From: Acanthochromis polyacanthus
Taxonomy: Eukaryota > Chordata > Actinopteri > Pomacentridae
Assembly: GCF_021347895.1 (NCBI RefSeq)
Contig: NC_067122.1
Coordinates: 36,612,215 to 36,676,214, forward strand
Direction: 5' to 3'
Length of the DNA: 64,000 nt
Shown here in pieces: positions 51,736-63,607 of this stretch; the first letter of the stretch is position 1; each line of letters opens with the position of its first letter. The translations under genes were made by a program, and so were the position numbers. The notes beneath the pieces are model-generated. The model saw nothing but the letters and a program-made list of their open reading frames with translations. It had not been told where the DNA came from and made no database searches.

Positions 51736-52290
51736 ACATCCTGTGAATGATTTTTGGTCAAGTGGTCACAAACATGACTCCAACTGATTTTCTGAATGTG
51801 TCTTCTTGGTGCATTAAATAGTTATTGTTTAATAACATGTTTGAATTGTCAACTTTGAAACTAAACAAGACAGTATCATATTTTCAGCACATCAAATCAC
51901 AACATTTTGTGAAATATTACTTCAACATTTTGGGAATATTACCTGTAGCACCACACAATTAAGCATTGAGTGCAGGCAGCACGATATTTGCAGCTGAAAG
52001 GAAACAAAAGTTTGTGGTGCTCCAGATACTCAATTTTCAGAGGAAGGGTTTCAGTTGATAGTGACACAAAGTTTGACAAAAATCTACAGGGAACTTTTCT
52101 TCAATCCCTGAAAGCAACTACAAAACTAGAAAGTTATCTTGCAGGATGCACCTAATGAGAAGTTTCAGAAAAAAGCCTTCACTTGCCTTCATGCTTTACA
52201 AGCGTTCTTCCCCTAGATTTTACATTTTCATCCTGTACAATTACAAAATAAAAATAAAAATCAGTCAGCGCTAACGGAGGAAGATCAACC

Positions 52291-52300
52291 TTTATTTATT
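52291..52300 (-). terminator. Candidate polyadenylation signal (tandem AATAAA)
   Basis: The plus strand reads tttatttatt, so the minus strand has overlapping AATAAATAAA. Cleavage would fall near 52270-52280. It is the best-looking mRNA 3' end between fmr1 and aff2. It could serve fmr1's longest isoform or an unannotated minus-strand transcript. Confidence 0.45.
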
Positions 52301-54397
52301 GAAACTGCTTGCATACAAAATATATTGCACTATAACCAGACATGTCAACCCAAACATCTTAAATGCTAGTAGTATGTACAAAAGAAAACAAAAAATAAAA
52401 TGCCCAAAAGTGCACACAAGGTTTTACAGCTTTTTTGACTACCCTGGTTTAAGTATCTACAGATTCTCTTCGTGTCTTCACTTTCTGGCACTCTATTGTT
52501 GAACAGCCCACAATGTGTATAGTTAGTATTCGTTGATATTATATACATTCTGCAAAAAAAAGGTCTGCTGATGTCTGCTGTGGACTGGTGAGTAACAACA
52601 ACAAGAATTTTGGGTCATCTTTTCTCATGCTGGTTTCCCAAGAACCATAATGCAACCCGACATGACTAAATGCTTAGTGAAAGAGGGGTGCAAAACGGTC
52701 GAATGGGTCTGAACTGGGACTCTCCATTTAAAATTCTTGAGCTTTCTGCATTATTGTTGTACAGCATTTGCTCCTGTTTCGAGAGCATCTCTTTTGGTGT
52801 GTTTAGTCAAAAATCTAGGTTTGTGGAAGAGGTTTAGCCCAGACTTCAGTCACCACGTTTGTATGATAGCACTGCGTTGTTACTTTAAGAGCAAGAATTG
52901 GTTCAATCAGTCATCTACAGTATCTGGTAAATGCACATTTAGTTATTTCTATGGTGATAAAACACTGTGCACCAGAACATTAGAGCAGAACATCTTTCAA
53001 GACAAACATGATGGTTGAATATCAATAAAAATCAGCTACCATCTCAGTTAGCAGGAAAACACCCTCAACAGAACGTTTGTTGACAATAAAAGCCTTCAAC
53101 TGTTTTATATTCTCATGTTCATGCCATTTGACATAAAACATTGAATTATGTTGCAATCAGTCAAAAATAAAAACACTTCTAGTCCAATCCAAATATGACT
53201 GTTCTAATGTACTGGGGAGTTGCAAAGCAGAAGCTCCTTCCTAAAAACAGGAAATCTTCAAAATTTGGTGCCATTTAGGATCCCCTTCAGCAATTACTAG
53301 CAGGTATCCCATATGACACCTTGCACTTCCAGGATGAATCAAAATATGCACAGTTTACAACATCTGGTTTGGGATCCCAAATGGTTCACAAACCTGTTTC
53401 TAAGGACACGTCTCCCAGTCTATTTCCTGTATGACTGCATTCGCAGTGTTCACAATGGCTAGATACCAGACAGAGATGCTAGAACTCCTTGTTTTTCCAC
53501 CATGATTGTGACTGAACTCATCTTAAGTTAGTCATTGTCATGGCAGGTCACTAGAAAACAGCAGAAGTGGATAACAATGTCACAACCAGTAAGTTATAGG
53601 AGACTCGCAAGTAAATGCTTCCTTAGCACCTTTTCTTCAGTGACCTTAACGGGTCAGCATGCAACAGTCCTTTCCTGTTTTTTTTTTTAAATGTACATTG
53701 ACCCTTATAGTACAAGCCTTAGCATTACATTTTTTCATAACGCCCCCTGAAAATCCAACCAAAGCATGAAAAGGTCATTATTTTGTCCAGACTTATGTTT
53801 CTTTTCCAACATCTACTCTGAACCTGGTGTTAGGAGGCACAAGAAGAAACACCAACAAGCAGGTTGAAGCACAGCCTTAGATGCAAGGAATTTCATTATC
53901 TGTGGCGTGACACAACAGAGCTGATGTGAACGCTGGACCTTTGTTGACTCTTCTGGAGCCACAAAGTCTGTTAATACCTCCTGAATTCACGTACAAGGTT
54001 GTTTTTGTCAGTTCAAGGGTTCTGGCTTTTGGGAGAAAACTCTCACCTCCAGCATCTTCCTGGCTCAACCTTGTTAAAATGTTATACCAGTCAAAAAGAA
54101 AAGAAGAAGAAGAGGATAAGGGAATCTAAATGAAACACCTATTATTTATCACTGTGGTGACTCACAAAAAAAGGCTAGGTTAAAATGACTGGGATCTTTG
54201 TACATGGAAAGCCGACAAGTTCAGGAACCAATGTACAAGACAAGTTTAGCGGCTTAAAATTAAAGGGAAAATCCACCGTAAAATATTACTCACAAAGGTT
54301 ACTTCAGTTACTGTAGGAGGCAAACTTATACCAAACTGGTACATGCGAGAAGGTAGACCAATATGTTCGTTGTTTTTTTGTTTGTTTTTTTTTTTGC

Positions 54398-54735
54398 CAG
54401 GGACAGTTAGCTTAGCTTAGCAAAAAGACTGAAAGCGAAAAAAAGATCACAGCTAGCCTAAGTAACGGTCTGGTTTGATGTTGTATAAATACTTAAAAGC
54501 CACAACTACCACAACTTTTTATATTTTAGTTGATGTTTAAAGTTACAAAAACAAGCTTAAGAGGTGTTGGTGGGTGTTTTTGTTTTTAAACTTTAGACAG
54601 AACCAGCACACTGCTTTCAGTTTTTAAGCTATGCTAAGCTAAGCTACCTCCCTCCTGGCTGTCACTGTTAGCACAAAGACATGAGCTCATGTGAAATTTG
54701 AGTACATTTCTCAAATTATCTGTCGTAAACTTTAC
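54398..54735 (+). repeat. Family D repeat copy
   Basis: Contains 'cagttagcttagcttagcaaaaagactg', 'cagctagcctaa', 'ctatgctaagctaagcta' and 'agacatgagct', a degraded copy of a widespread teleost repeat. It lies within the candidate fmr1 3' UTR. Confidence 0.65.
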
Positions 54736-57700
54736 CTACACACAATAATTTGGTGGGTTTTAGCTTAAAAATAATGCTACCCTCAAACTTTGACAAAAAC
54801 ACTTCAACTACAAGTACAGTTGCTAGCTTATTTTAGAGCTAAATTTTAGCCGTTTCTTCCTCAGCATAACCTAAAAAAAAACAAGAACTGCAACGTTAGA
54901 ACAGATAACTGTATGCAGCAAGTAAGAAAACTTCATGAGCTGAGGAAGACCATGAGATGTAGCTGACAACCCACGAAAATACAGGTTTCAAAGGTCACAA
55001 ATTATTACGCAAAAGCATCAAATGGGCTTAAGACGATCGGGACTTTCACAGCAACAAAATGTCCACAAATATTCTCACTGTGGACGTTATAAAACATATT
55101 ATTCTAAGCAAACTTACAGGTGTAATAAGTAATATATTTTGAATGGAGTATCACTGTAAGCACTGGTGCATATACTGGATGCATTTCATTACTGTGCTAA
55201 CTAGTATTGAAAACCAAAATTTAGTTCCTGTGACTCATTCAGTTAAGAGTGGATTTTCTCTGTTCGGTAAATAAAAAACTAAGTCGACCTCCTTGTTATT
55301 TTTCAAGTTCTGCAGCACTATGGACATCTCATTATTACTGACAGCTGTGTGTGACTCAGCCCTGCTATGGAGGATACTATTTTTCCACACATCATTAAGT
55401 TTATTATCAAGAGCTCTAGCATTATAACTGATATTAAACAGCAAAAAAGAAAATATCAGGATAAGTGCACATTGGAAACAATAGTACAAATCTTTTCTCA
55501 GACAAATAATGACATCATTATATACAGTATGTCACCCGCCCTTCTTTTTTCCATGTTTTTTTGTTTGTTTTTTTACAATACAAAGCAACTCCATACTGTT
55601 GATGCTCTATTGACAATATAGAGGTTACTTTCACTTGTTTGTAGATGCACTGCAGAGAATGCTCACTGGGAAAATCAAAAAAGCATCATGGCTGCAGTGT
55701 GAACGGCAAGTGAAAGCAAAGGTCCTAACAGGTCAGTGATAAAGAAATCGACACCCATAATACTTTTTTGAAAAAGAAACATTAACTTCTAAAAGAAAAA
55801 AAAACAACCTGTTTCGTGATTCCTTACTCATGTTTCCCTAGAAGGTAAAAGGTTCCTCTTGTGTCACTGACTCTAAGATGATGTTTGTCTCATCCACTGA
55901 CACAAGATCTAACTCATCACTGGTGGAGAAATGAGACAAAATAACACTGATTTAAAACTAAACTTATGCACATTTTCTTTAACGTGTCCAAAATCTACTG
56001 AATGTCTTCAAACTCCAAAATAAAGATGTACATGCATCGCAACACTAGAAAAGTACACTGATCTCTGGTAAAGAAAAGACCTGGCTCAACCTCTGCAACC
56101 TCTTCAGTTCCTTTCATTTCTCACAAAAATAAAGAATAAAGTTACACTGGGTCACACTGCTTTGCAAGATCAAAAAGGGTGCACATGTGGAGAAATTCCT
56201 CTCCTCGAGGCCATGAACTGCACTCATCTACAAAAGTAACTGAATCCGTTTCACAGATCAGTTGAACCAGGTCAGGAGCTACAGGCTTAATGTTTGTCGA
56301 CTGTACAAGGATAGAACACCTTCAGTGTTTAGAAAGGATCCGGTGGGTAAAGAGTTTCCTGATGCTGCCAAAATCGCAATAAACGCCCGATTTTAGAGGA
56401 AGCGCAGAGATGCTCAGCATTGTCAGTGACGACCCAGTTGGACTTAACGTCACATCAGGAAATGGCATCTTTACTCATCTGGTCCGATATCAACATCTCC
56501 TCATCATCATCCCTGATTTACAAGTCTAGGTTGTGAAACTAGCCACAATTGAAGGCACATGTCGCATAAAATGTGGGTAAGGTTTCCCTGAACATTCGCA
56601 GCCTAGATCATATTTAAAACTCACACTCTTTGTTATTCTATGTGTTTTGTCTTAAAGTTGCTCCAACCTACTGTAAACTTATTTTACTGATGCAGTTCAA
56701 GTCGACATTTTAGTGAAACACACTTATTCCATTTCTTGTCAAGAGTTAATCAAGAAACAACACCATGCTCACGTTTTAGTCAGGTTTCAATACAAATTAG
56801 CATAAATACTAACTGAATTTTCAAGACAATGAGCAAAAGAAAACATAAATTGATGCCTTAATCCATCCACCATGACTGGATCTCTGGTGGCTCTAATTTT
56901 CCAGTTGGGTGCTCTTAAACCACTGCAGAAGAGGATGCTACCAACTGGTGCAATTTAGATTCATTTTGTTGTTTTTTGTGCCACTTTTGCAATAAAAAAA
57001 AATTAGACTAACAGTGAAGAGAGCAGGGAAATGACATGAAGTAAAGGCTTGGCCGGACTAGAATTGAACTTGGGGTTTAAAGAGTTGCAGTCAAACCTCA
57101 AATTGTGAAAACCAATTCAGAAAACATTCAGAGGTTTTGTTACAATTGGAAAAGCCAGGCTATCAGGTTAGCTAATCCCCTGCAGCTTCTTGCTTCATGT
57201 TTATTGTCGTCTAACTGAGCTTTTAGCTTCAATTATATATATATATATTATATTCTTAATCAAATTTATTTTCTAAAAAATGTCTAAATATTCCTTTACA
57301 AGCACAATGAAAAGAGAAATTTGTGTTGTGACTTGATTATTCCTGAAGGAGTCCTATGCTACAGGAACAACAGAGTAAAGAAAAGTAGTATTTGAGATTA
57401 GCAACACTGGAAGATTCCATCGATCCAGATACAGTGGAACATTATCTGTTACAGTGAACAGTTGTAATACGGTATTTTAATGAAATGATAAGCCTACGAA
57501 TGCACAGAGAAACCTTGAAAGAACAGTTTTAAAATTATGTTTTACAGTGAATTTCAGTTTTTAACTCTAACAAACCCTATTGTCAGTCTCCTTTTCATCG
57601 TATTTATCACAAAGCCACAAATACTTTCTACACTAGGTCATCTACGTCAGCCTGGATTTAGGACAATTACAGACGACTGAGAATAAACATGATCTTTTAA

Positions 57701-60111
57701 AGCCTCCTTTCCACCTAAAGTGTACTCTCTCTCTATTTTAATGACTGTCAGGATGTTTCCATGCAGAATATTTCACAGTGGTGTCAACCGAACACCTTGA
57801 GACGAGAGCTCGAAGTCAACACGCTGTTTGTTTTGTCTGGTTTCTTTGTTGTCTGGAAGCCTGTGCTGGTTAGACAGGCTCACTTTCAGCTATTTGAAGA
57901 CAGAACTGTCAAATCCTCTTTTTGTTTGCGTCACAGAGACGGTCTAGCTCGAGGCAGACAAGTGTGGAGCGAGGCCAGAGCACTGGACCTGTTCTGGGAG
58001 GAAAATGCACAAGCAGAATTTGTAGAAGTCGTCTTACAATGCGGCGTACTCACAGACACAGAATCAGCCGCCGACACTGTGTCCTAAACTAAGGAGTAAT
58101 CAGACGGTGTTAAAGGTTCTGATCCAGTGGGCCTCATTCACAGAAATGGAGGAGCATAAATCCAAGGCACAAAGATAACGAGCAGTGCAACAAACCGACA
58201 GACTGCAGCTCCATGACTGTGGTTTAGACTAAACTTTTAACATAGCAGGTAGATGAAGTAGTGCACTCAATTTGTCGTCACTGTGAGATGATTTCAGAAC
58301 CACTTTTTTTTTTTTTTTACAAAATGCAACCAGCAAACAATAGAACAAAAAAATCATACACAAAAATATTTAAACTCGGCTCAAGAATAAGTTGGAAAAC
58401 CAGGAAGAATAAAACTTAGACCAAATTTTTATTTTGTCAAGGTAAGTAAACACTCCTCTACAGTTATAGTTAAAAGAGGTTTTTCTAAAGGCAAAAAACA
58501 AAGTTAAATACAAAGATTTTCATAAATTAGAGAAGAACTCAGGTGACAGGAGTTAGCTGCTCTACATGCACGACGTCCTGTTTGTCTGAAAGCAAACGTT
58601 ACTGCGCCCAAATCTGCTCTGTTAGATGTAAGGAAGTGGAAGTAAACTAGTCTACAGCCCTCACCGATGTGGTTGACAAGTCTGGTGTTGGGTGCTGATT
58701 CCTGTTGACAGCTCTTTACCAATGAGATAAATGAAGAACGGGAGTCAGAGTGAAAAAACAGGAGGTCCACTGCAGTTGACGACAACCGCAGATTGCTTGG
58801 ATTCGGCGTGTTAAAGGCTTGACTCAGTGTTTGTTTTGTGATCAGAGACGGTTTTTTCCTGTGTGTCTGGTCATTGACAGGTTTCATTTGAAAAAGGACA
58901 GCCGTTCATGACATTCTGTACCCTGACAAACGCTCTTGGGAGTAGCTGATGTGTCTATATTTGCTCTTTTTTTTAACAGTTGATTCACATCAAAGTGCCT
59001 CAGATTTATGTCTCTCCATTTGTTTTTTCAATTTCTGCCTCTGACAGCTGAAGAGACTGGAGGAGGATTACAATATCTAGGCAACAGGCAACAAAACACA
59101 CGACTTCAATGAGAACAGATGAGAGCTTGGTTTACGAGCTGGCGCAGACCTGCTCGTATTTCATTCTGAAACATGGATGCTTTAAATTTTCAAATAACTC
59201 CAAAGAAAAAAAAATGCATAAAGTGCCCTCCACAAACATCTTCTCCCGGCGTGAATCCCCTTAGATATGTATGTTTCCCACAAGTTATTTAGTGACAGTA
59301 AAATATCTCTGTGTTCAAAAGATTGTGTATTTTGGATTTTTTTAACAGTTGAGTTGAAAATGCAGCCAATTTCTCACATTCTCTGATCTACATACTGATG
59401 CTATAAATGTTATTCTGTGTTGCTGCCGACTCTTGTGTTGGATTTTGGAGCTTCTAAACCATCAAATTCTCAACCAGCGAAAAACACTGAATCTGCCGCC
59501 TAAAACTGTGCTTTCAGATCATCTCTACAAATCCCTTTCCAGTAAAAACATCTCTAAAGCGAGCGGCTAAAGAAGAACAGAAGAACGTGTTTCATCCCGC
59601 CTTCTCAAGTGGCTGTAATTCTTTTGAATCCTGTCAATCAATACAATCCTTGATTTATTCGCCTCTTTTCTTTTGTTTTTCTCAAGTCCAAATGGGGCAG
59701 AAGAAAGAAAACTGTTTAGCTGGGTTTTAAAAAATGGAAAAGGAGCATGTTGGGGTTTTAATGCTTCTTGGAGAGACGAGCTTTAGTCAAATCTCTCCTC
59801 TTCTTTTCCTTTAGTCCAAGAAAAAAGCAGTTTTGTTTTACTCCAGAGAAGAACAGGAGACACAACACCAGTCGAGAATAAACCAGACCAGACCAGCAGA
59901 TACCAGATCACCTCTGGTCTAAGACTTCACTACGGTAAACGCTTCCATGCTGATGGAAATATGTGTATTCTTGTGTTTGACGAAAGACAGAGAAAGAAAA
60001 AAAAGCCAGACTGAGACTCTACGATGGTTTATGATGAGTTGCCTGTGTGAGTGTGTTTGTGTGTTTCTGAATGAGTGCGTGTCTAAATGAGAAGGTCCTC
60101 CAGTGGTGTAT

Positions 60112-60315
60112 CTACGACACTCCGTTCACCAGCGCAGGAGCGTCCTGTTTGTCCTTCTTCATCCCTCGGTCTCTGATGGGTCTCTGATGGTGATGGCGGG
60201 ACTGGTTCTCGCCACCGGTACTGATGCCACCCTGGGATGAGGAAGGCCCTCCTCCTCCTCCTCGGCCGCCTGAGGAGTGCTGCACGCTGCGCTCGTTGTT
60301 TCCATCCACACGAAT
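60112..60315 (-). CDS. fmr1: fmr1 last coding exon with stop codon
   Basis: This minus-strand exon has a pyrimidine-rich acceptor (tttccctacag on the minus strand, just above 60315). It encodes 67 residues and a TAG stop at 60112. It opens with IRVDGNNERSV and ends with PALVNGVS. Mammalian FMR1 has IRVDCNNERSV and LVNGVP in the same places, so the family assignment is secure; FXR1 ends similarly but lacks IRVD-NNERSV. The middle differs from mammals: a GGRGGGGG glycine run (about residues 16-23), a Ser/Gly stretch and an HHH motif, followed by a basic RGMKKDKQD segment. It belongs to the low-complexity, phase-separating C-terminus of FMRP. Phase matches the preceding exon (both on codon boundaries). 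The open frame upstream of 60315 is intron and is not coding. Confidence 0.95.
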   Translation of the reverse strand: MRVDGNNERSVQHSSGGRGGGGGPSSSQGGISTGGENQSRHHHQRPIRDRGMKKDKQDAPALVNGVS

Positions 60316-61343
60316 CTGTAGGGAAAAGAAGAGAAATTGAGTCTGGTGCTGCAATGTACAGCTATAGGTCCATTTACAATGTGTAAACGGACCTAGGCGC
60401 CTGGGGAAATGTTCAGGTTTCAGTTTTTCTAGATCACATGGCTGCCTTGCGTGTAAAATACTCACACTGACACATGTTCAAAGGTTATTCTAAGTGACTG
60501 GCTATATTGGCTACACTGACTCATGACAGCCCTGTAAACTGTGGCGTGAATAATTACAGTCTATGTGGACCAGCTGCAGTTTATAGGACTGTCGTGACTC
60601 CGGCTACATCACACTCGATGCACAGAAAAAGCATTTACAAGTGGGACAGGCTGAAAAAAAGAGACCGACTCTGGAAGTGGAGGGAACAGCGTGTGGATTC
60701 TGCTTCATTCAGAATGTCCCAGCCGGGTAGCTAATGCTAGCTAGCTGCCTGTCTGCAGATATCAGGCTAAAGTCTTGTCCACACAAACAGTGCAGCTGCA
60801 TTAGCGGGTGGACTTTCAGTTTAAGTGATCATTGGTGGACATCTAGTACTACCAGTCCATGCACAGCTGTACAGAGCAGCATTTATTTTTCAAACATACA
60901 CAATACTCTATTTTTAAAGGTTGCAGGTTGAATATTTTTGATATTCCGCAAATAGGCCAGTCAAAATACATTTGCAAATGCTGATCAAAAAATCTTGCTT
61001 TTTTAATAACATGGAAATGTATGAACAATTTAGCCAGCAATGCACATTGGAAAAGTACTGCAGGAATTCTGAGACATATTTCATGCAACTTTGGTACAAA
61101 TCTCATTTGAGTGATATTTATCCGTTTGTGAAACATCCACAACTGGACCAAAACAAATCAAATCTGGAATCAAAAGTGAATCAGAAACTCAGTGCAGAAA
61201 ACCAGCCTTGTTCATCACACAAAGTAAAAGCCTCAAATTAATACTATGCAGTCAGACACAGATCAGAGTCAGATGTGTTGCACAGTGCCACATGGAATAA
61301 ACTTATATAATTGCTCCTTATCAACCATATAAGTGCTCATCAG

Positions 61344-61412
61344 TTCATAAGTGGTCATGCTTTTAACAAAACTGTTACACACAGCTTTGCTGAAAGCATG
61401 ACCACTTATGAA
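61344..61412. repeat. Perfect 20-bp inverted repeat, 29-nt loop
   Basis: Arm 61344-61363 (ttcataagtggtcatgcttt) is the exact reverse complement of 61393-61412. It would form a stable hairpin in the fmr1 pre-mRNA and in the opposite-strand RNA. It could be a MITE remnant or a small-RNA-like hairpin; the sequence does not decide. Confidence 0.85.
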
Positions 61413-62366
61413 TTTCGACATTAAATGGGTCCTGCATCTACATCTAACAAGCACCTCAGAATAAGCAATCACACTGAAAGCTAGAAAAACGTATAATCAT
61501 ACCTCAGAGAACAACAGTGTGTGACATTTCCATCTACAGACACTGACAACCTACTGAGCCAGTCTTTAGGTACGTGTCCACAAGATCCGGCAGTTTCCTG
61601 CATCCCATTCATTGTCTATATGGAATGCACAGCTTGCATGCTGGTTCTGTTTCAGTGCATTTCAAGCTGTGATCCGGTGCATCGCCCCGGAGCAGGCAGC
61701 AGCTCATTTACATAAAGTGGACTCAACTTCTACTTTATGCAAATTCGAGGTGGAGTGCGAACGTCTGACGCATCGTGAAACTTTCATCAAACGTCTAAAC
61801 TAGCCGTCGTCGAACCAAAACAAGGACACACTCAACAACTGCACAGCTTAATTCTCGCATGAAATGCTTTCAGAAATACTTTTTGCTGAAGTGTTTTCGT
61901 GATAAAAGCGAAAGTTTGTGACCGAGTTGCATCTACCGGCCTGAAGGTCTAAAGGGCCCAGCAGTGCACCAGCCGGGCGATATTCAGATGTAGCGTGGTT
62001 CCATGCGAGTATAAATGGACACGTATCTTTACTGACAGGTCTCTGTGAGTGTCAAAGGGTGACACAATCTGATAGAAAGAAAACAGCACTGGAGACTTCA
62101 CACAGACAAACTGGAGATCACCTTCGAGTGAGATCACACCAGCTGTGACACACATCAACACAGTGACTAACACTCATCTTTGAGCTCAGCCTTCACTTTG
62201 ATCTCAGCTGCAAACCTTTCATGCCTGCATCTTACCTGGATGCTAGTTAGTGTAGTAAAAATACCTCTGCCACTGTAGTCAAAACTACCTTTATGGTATG
62301 TTAGATGCCAACTGGACGACGCACAAACACACAGACTCAACCATTAATAAAATGCCAGTGACGTTC

Positions 62367-62570
62367 AGTGTTTCCCCTCCCATATAACCAACGAGGCGGC
62401 CCGCCTCGTTGGTATAGGCCACCGCCTCATTGAAATACTGCCGCCTCACTGGTCCGCGTCAAAAAATAAATAAATAAATAAAAGTGCAGTGCAAAACCCG
62501 CCGGACCGACGAGACCGTCCGCAGGGGGGTGCGCGGCTGCGGCGGAGACGGCCCGATAGTATATATAATT
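62367..62570. mobile_element. hAT-like element fragment with 27-bp palindrome
   Basis: It begins with cagtgtttcccct, a hAT-type terminus, followed by GC-rich sequence unlike its surroundings. The matching right terminus is not visible, so the copy is truncated. At 62387-62413 there is a perfect palindrome with 13-bp arms (accaacgaggcgg) around a single C. A short run of aaat units (about 62463-62480) lies inside. Confidence 0.5.
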
Positions 62571-62593
62571 CCTTCCTTCCTTCCTTCCTTCCC
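62569..62593. repeat. (TTCC)n microsatellite
   Basis: About six TTCC units directly follow the hAT-like fragment in the fmr1 last intron. Confidence 0.9.
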
Positions 62594-63527
62594 TCCCCCT
62601 TCCAAACAACCAGCACAGTTTAAAAGTGGCACCCAAGACTAGTGTCATCATTTCTGCATCTGACCAAATGTGAAATATGGTGACCATCTCCCCTTTTCTT
62701 CTTGAGTTATGGTGTCGATTAATGACCAGGAAAGTATTTGCTGAATATTATATCACAGAGATGTTGACCTTTGACCACCAAAGTCAATCCAGTTCATCCT
62801 CGAGTCTAAGTGAATATTTGTGACAAAACTGAAAGAAAAAAAGAATTCATGAAGACTTTCCCGAGATGTCACGTTCACAAAAAATGGAATGAATTGATGA
62901 AATTATAATGAACTGCAGGACAAAAATGGCATAAAAGATAAATGTAAATACACATGAAACAGCTGATTATTTGGCTCGGCTGCATAAAATAATCCAAGCT
63001 CAAAGCAGCGATGAAATCTTAATTAGAAATGCAGAAATAGTTTCATTCTAGCAGAGAATTTTCAGCACAGACGGCATGTGTGGTCCCGTTTGTCACGCAA
63101 ACTCGATCCAAAAAACGCTTTTACAAAACTCCTTGCCACCAAGTGATCCAAAACATCTGTCCTTCTATGAACTGTTTCTGCACATTTTCCACCTCCCTTG
63201 AATCTACTAAATACTGCCAGAGACAGGAGTCATTTACTCTGTAATGAAGGTTGATGAGAGACATTTGTTCCCAGCTCTAAATTTAGGACCAAACATGTGT
63301 TACTAAGAGTTTTTTGGCAGGTTTGGACTCGGCGCCTACTTGGAGATGCTCGATAAATAGAAGCCCAGATCAGATAGAGAATGTCCGTGGGTGTTTATAT
63401 CACTTTCTTGGTCTCCCATATTTTCATTTTAAAACAAGCAACTTGAGACGAGGACAGTTTCCAAGATATTAAGACTTGAAACACACCATTAAAGGTGATT
63501 TTAGGAATGGATGAATGTGTGTGTTAC

Positions 63528-63607
63528 CTGTAGGGTGTCTTCCTGCGCTCTTGTCTTGGGGTCTCTGACGTGACGAGGTCTTGGCTCACTCCACTGCATG
63601 TCGTCGC
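63528..63607 (-). CDS. fmr1: fmr1 penultimate coding exon (partial gene)
   Basis: FMRP is a polyribosome-associated RNA-binding protein that represses translation, notably at synapses. This 80-bp exon is read on the minus strand. It has an AG acceptor (complement of ct at 63608-63609) and a GTAAC donor (complement of gttac at 63523-63527). Two leading bases complete a split codon, then 26 codons read DDMQWSEPRPRHVRDPKTRA followed by QEDTLQ, ending on a codon boundary. From memory of the mammalian protein, the corresponding stretch between the RGG region and the last exon has a GNDD start, an RPR-type basic segment and an LQ end. The following exon joins in frame. Upstream exons (KH, Agenet and RGG parts) lie beyond the window. 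Identification rests mainly on the next exon, which is nearly unmistakable. Confidence 0.88.

Larger units (their letters stand above)
52270..60111 (-). other. fmr1: Probable fmr1 3' UTR, distal end uncertain
   Basis: Nothing resembling a conserved protein occurs on either strand here; the longer open frames (58504-58887 minus, 57761-58087 plus) have no recognisable domain. Candidate AATAAA signals on the minus strand, seen as tttatt on plus, are at 59654-59659, 58428-58433, 57265-57270, 57200-57205 and, strongest, a tandem pair at 52291-52300. The last is preceded on the minus strand by typical AU-rich mRNA-end sequence. If that site is used, the UTR is about 7.8 kb. A repeat (family D) at about 54398-54735 sits inside, so part of this region may be intergenic. 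RNA evidence would settle the end. Confidence 0.5.
60316..63527 (-). other. fmr1: fmr1 last intron
   Basis: This 3.2-kb intron is bounded by a GT donor at 63527 and an AG acceptor at 60316-60317 on the minus strand. It holds a perfect 20-bp stem-loop (61344-61412), a hAT-like fragment with a 27-bp perfect palindrome (62367-62570) and a TTCC microsatellite (62569-62593). Small open frames inside (for example 60972-61241 plus) look random. Confidence 0.85.

Noticed and set aside
57761..58087. 108-codon plus frame in the fmr1 3' region
   Set aside because: No recognisable domain, antisense to the probable UTR, and no splice or promoter context.
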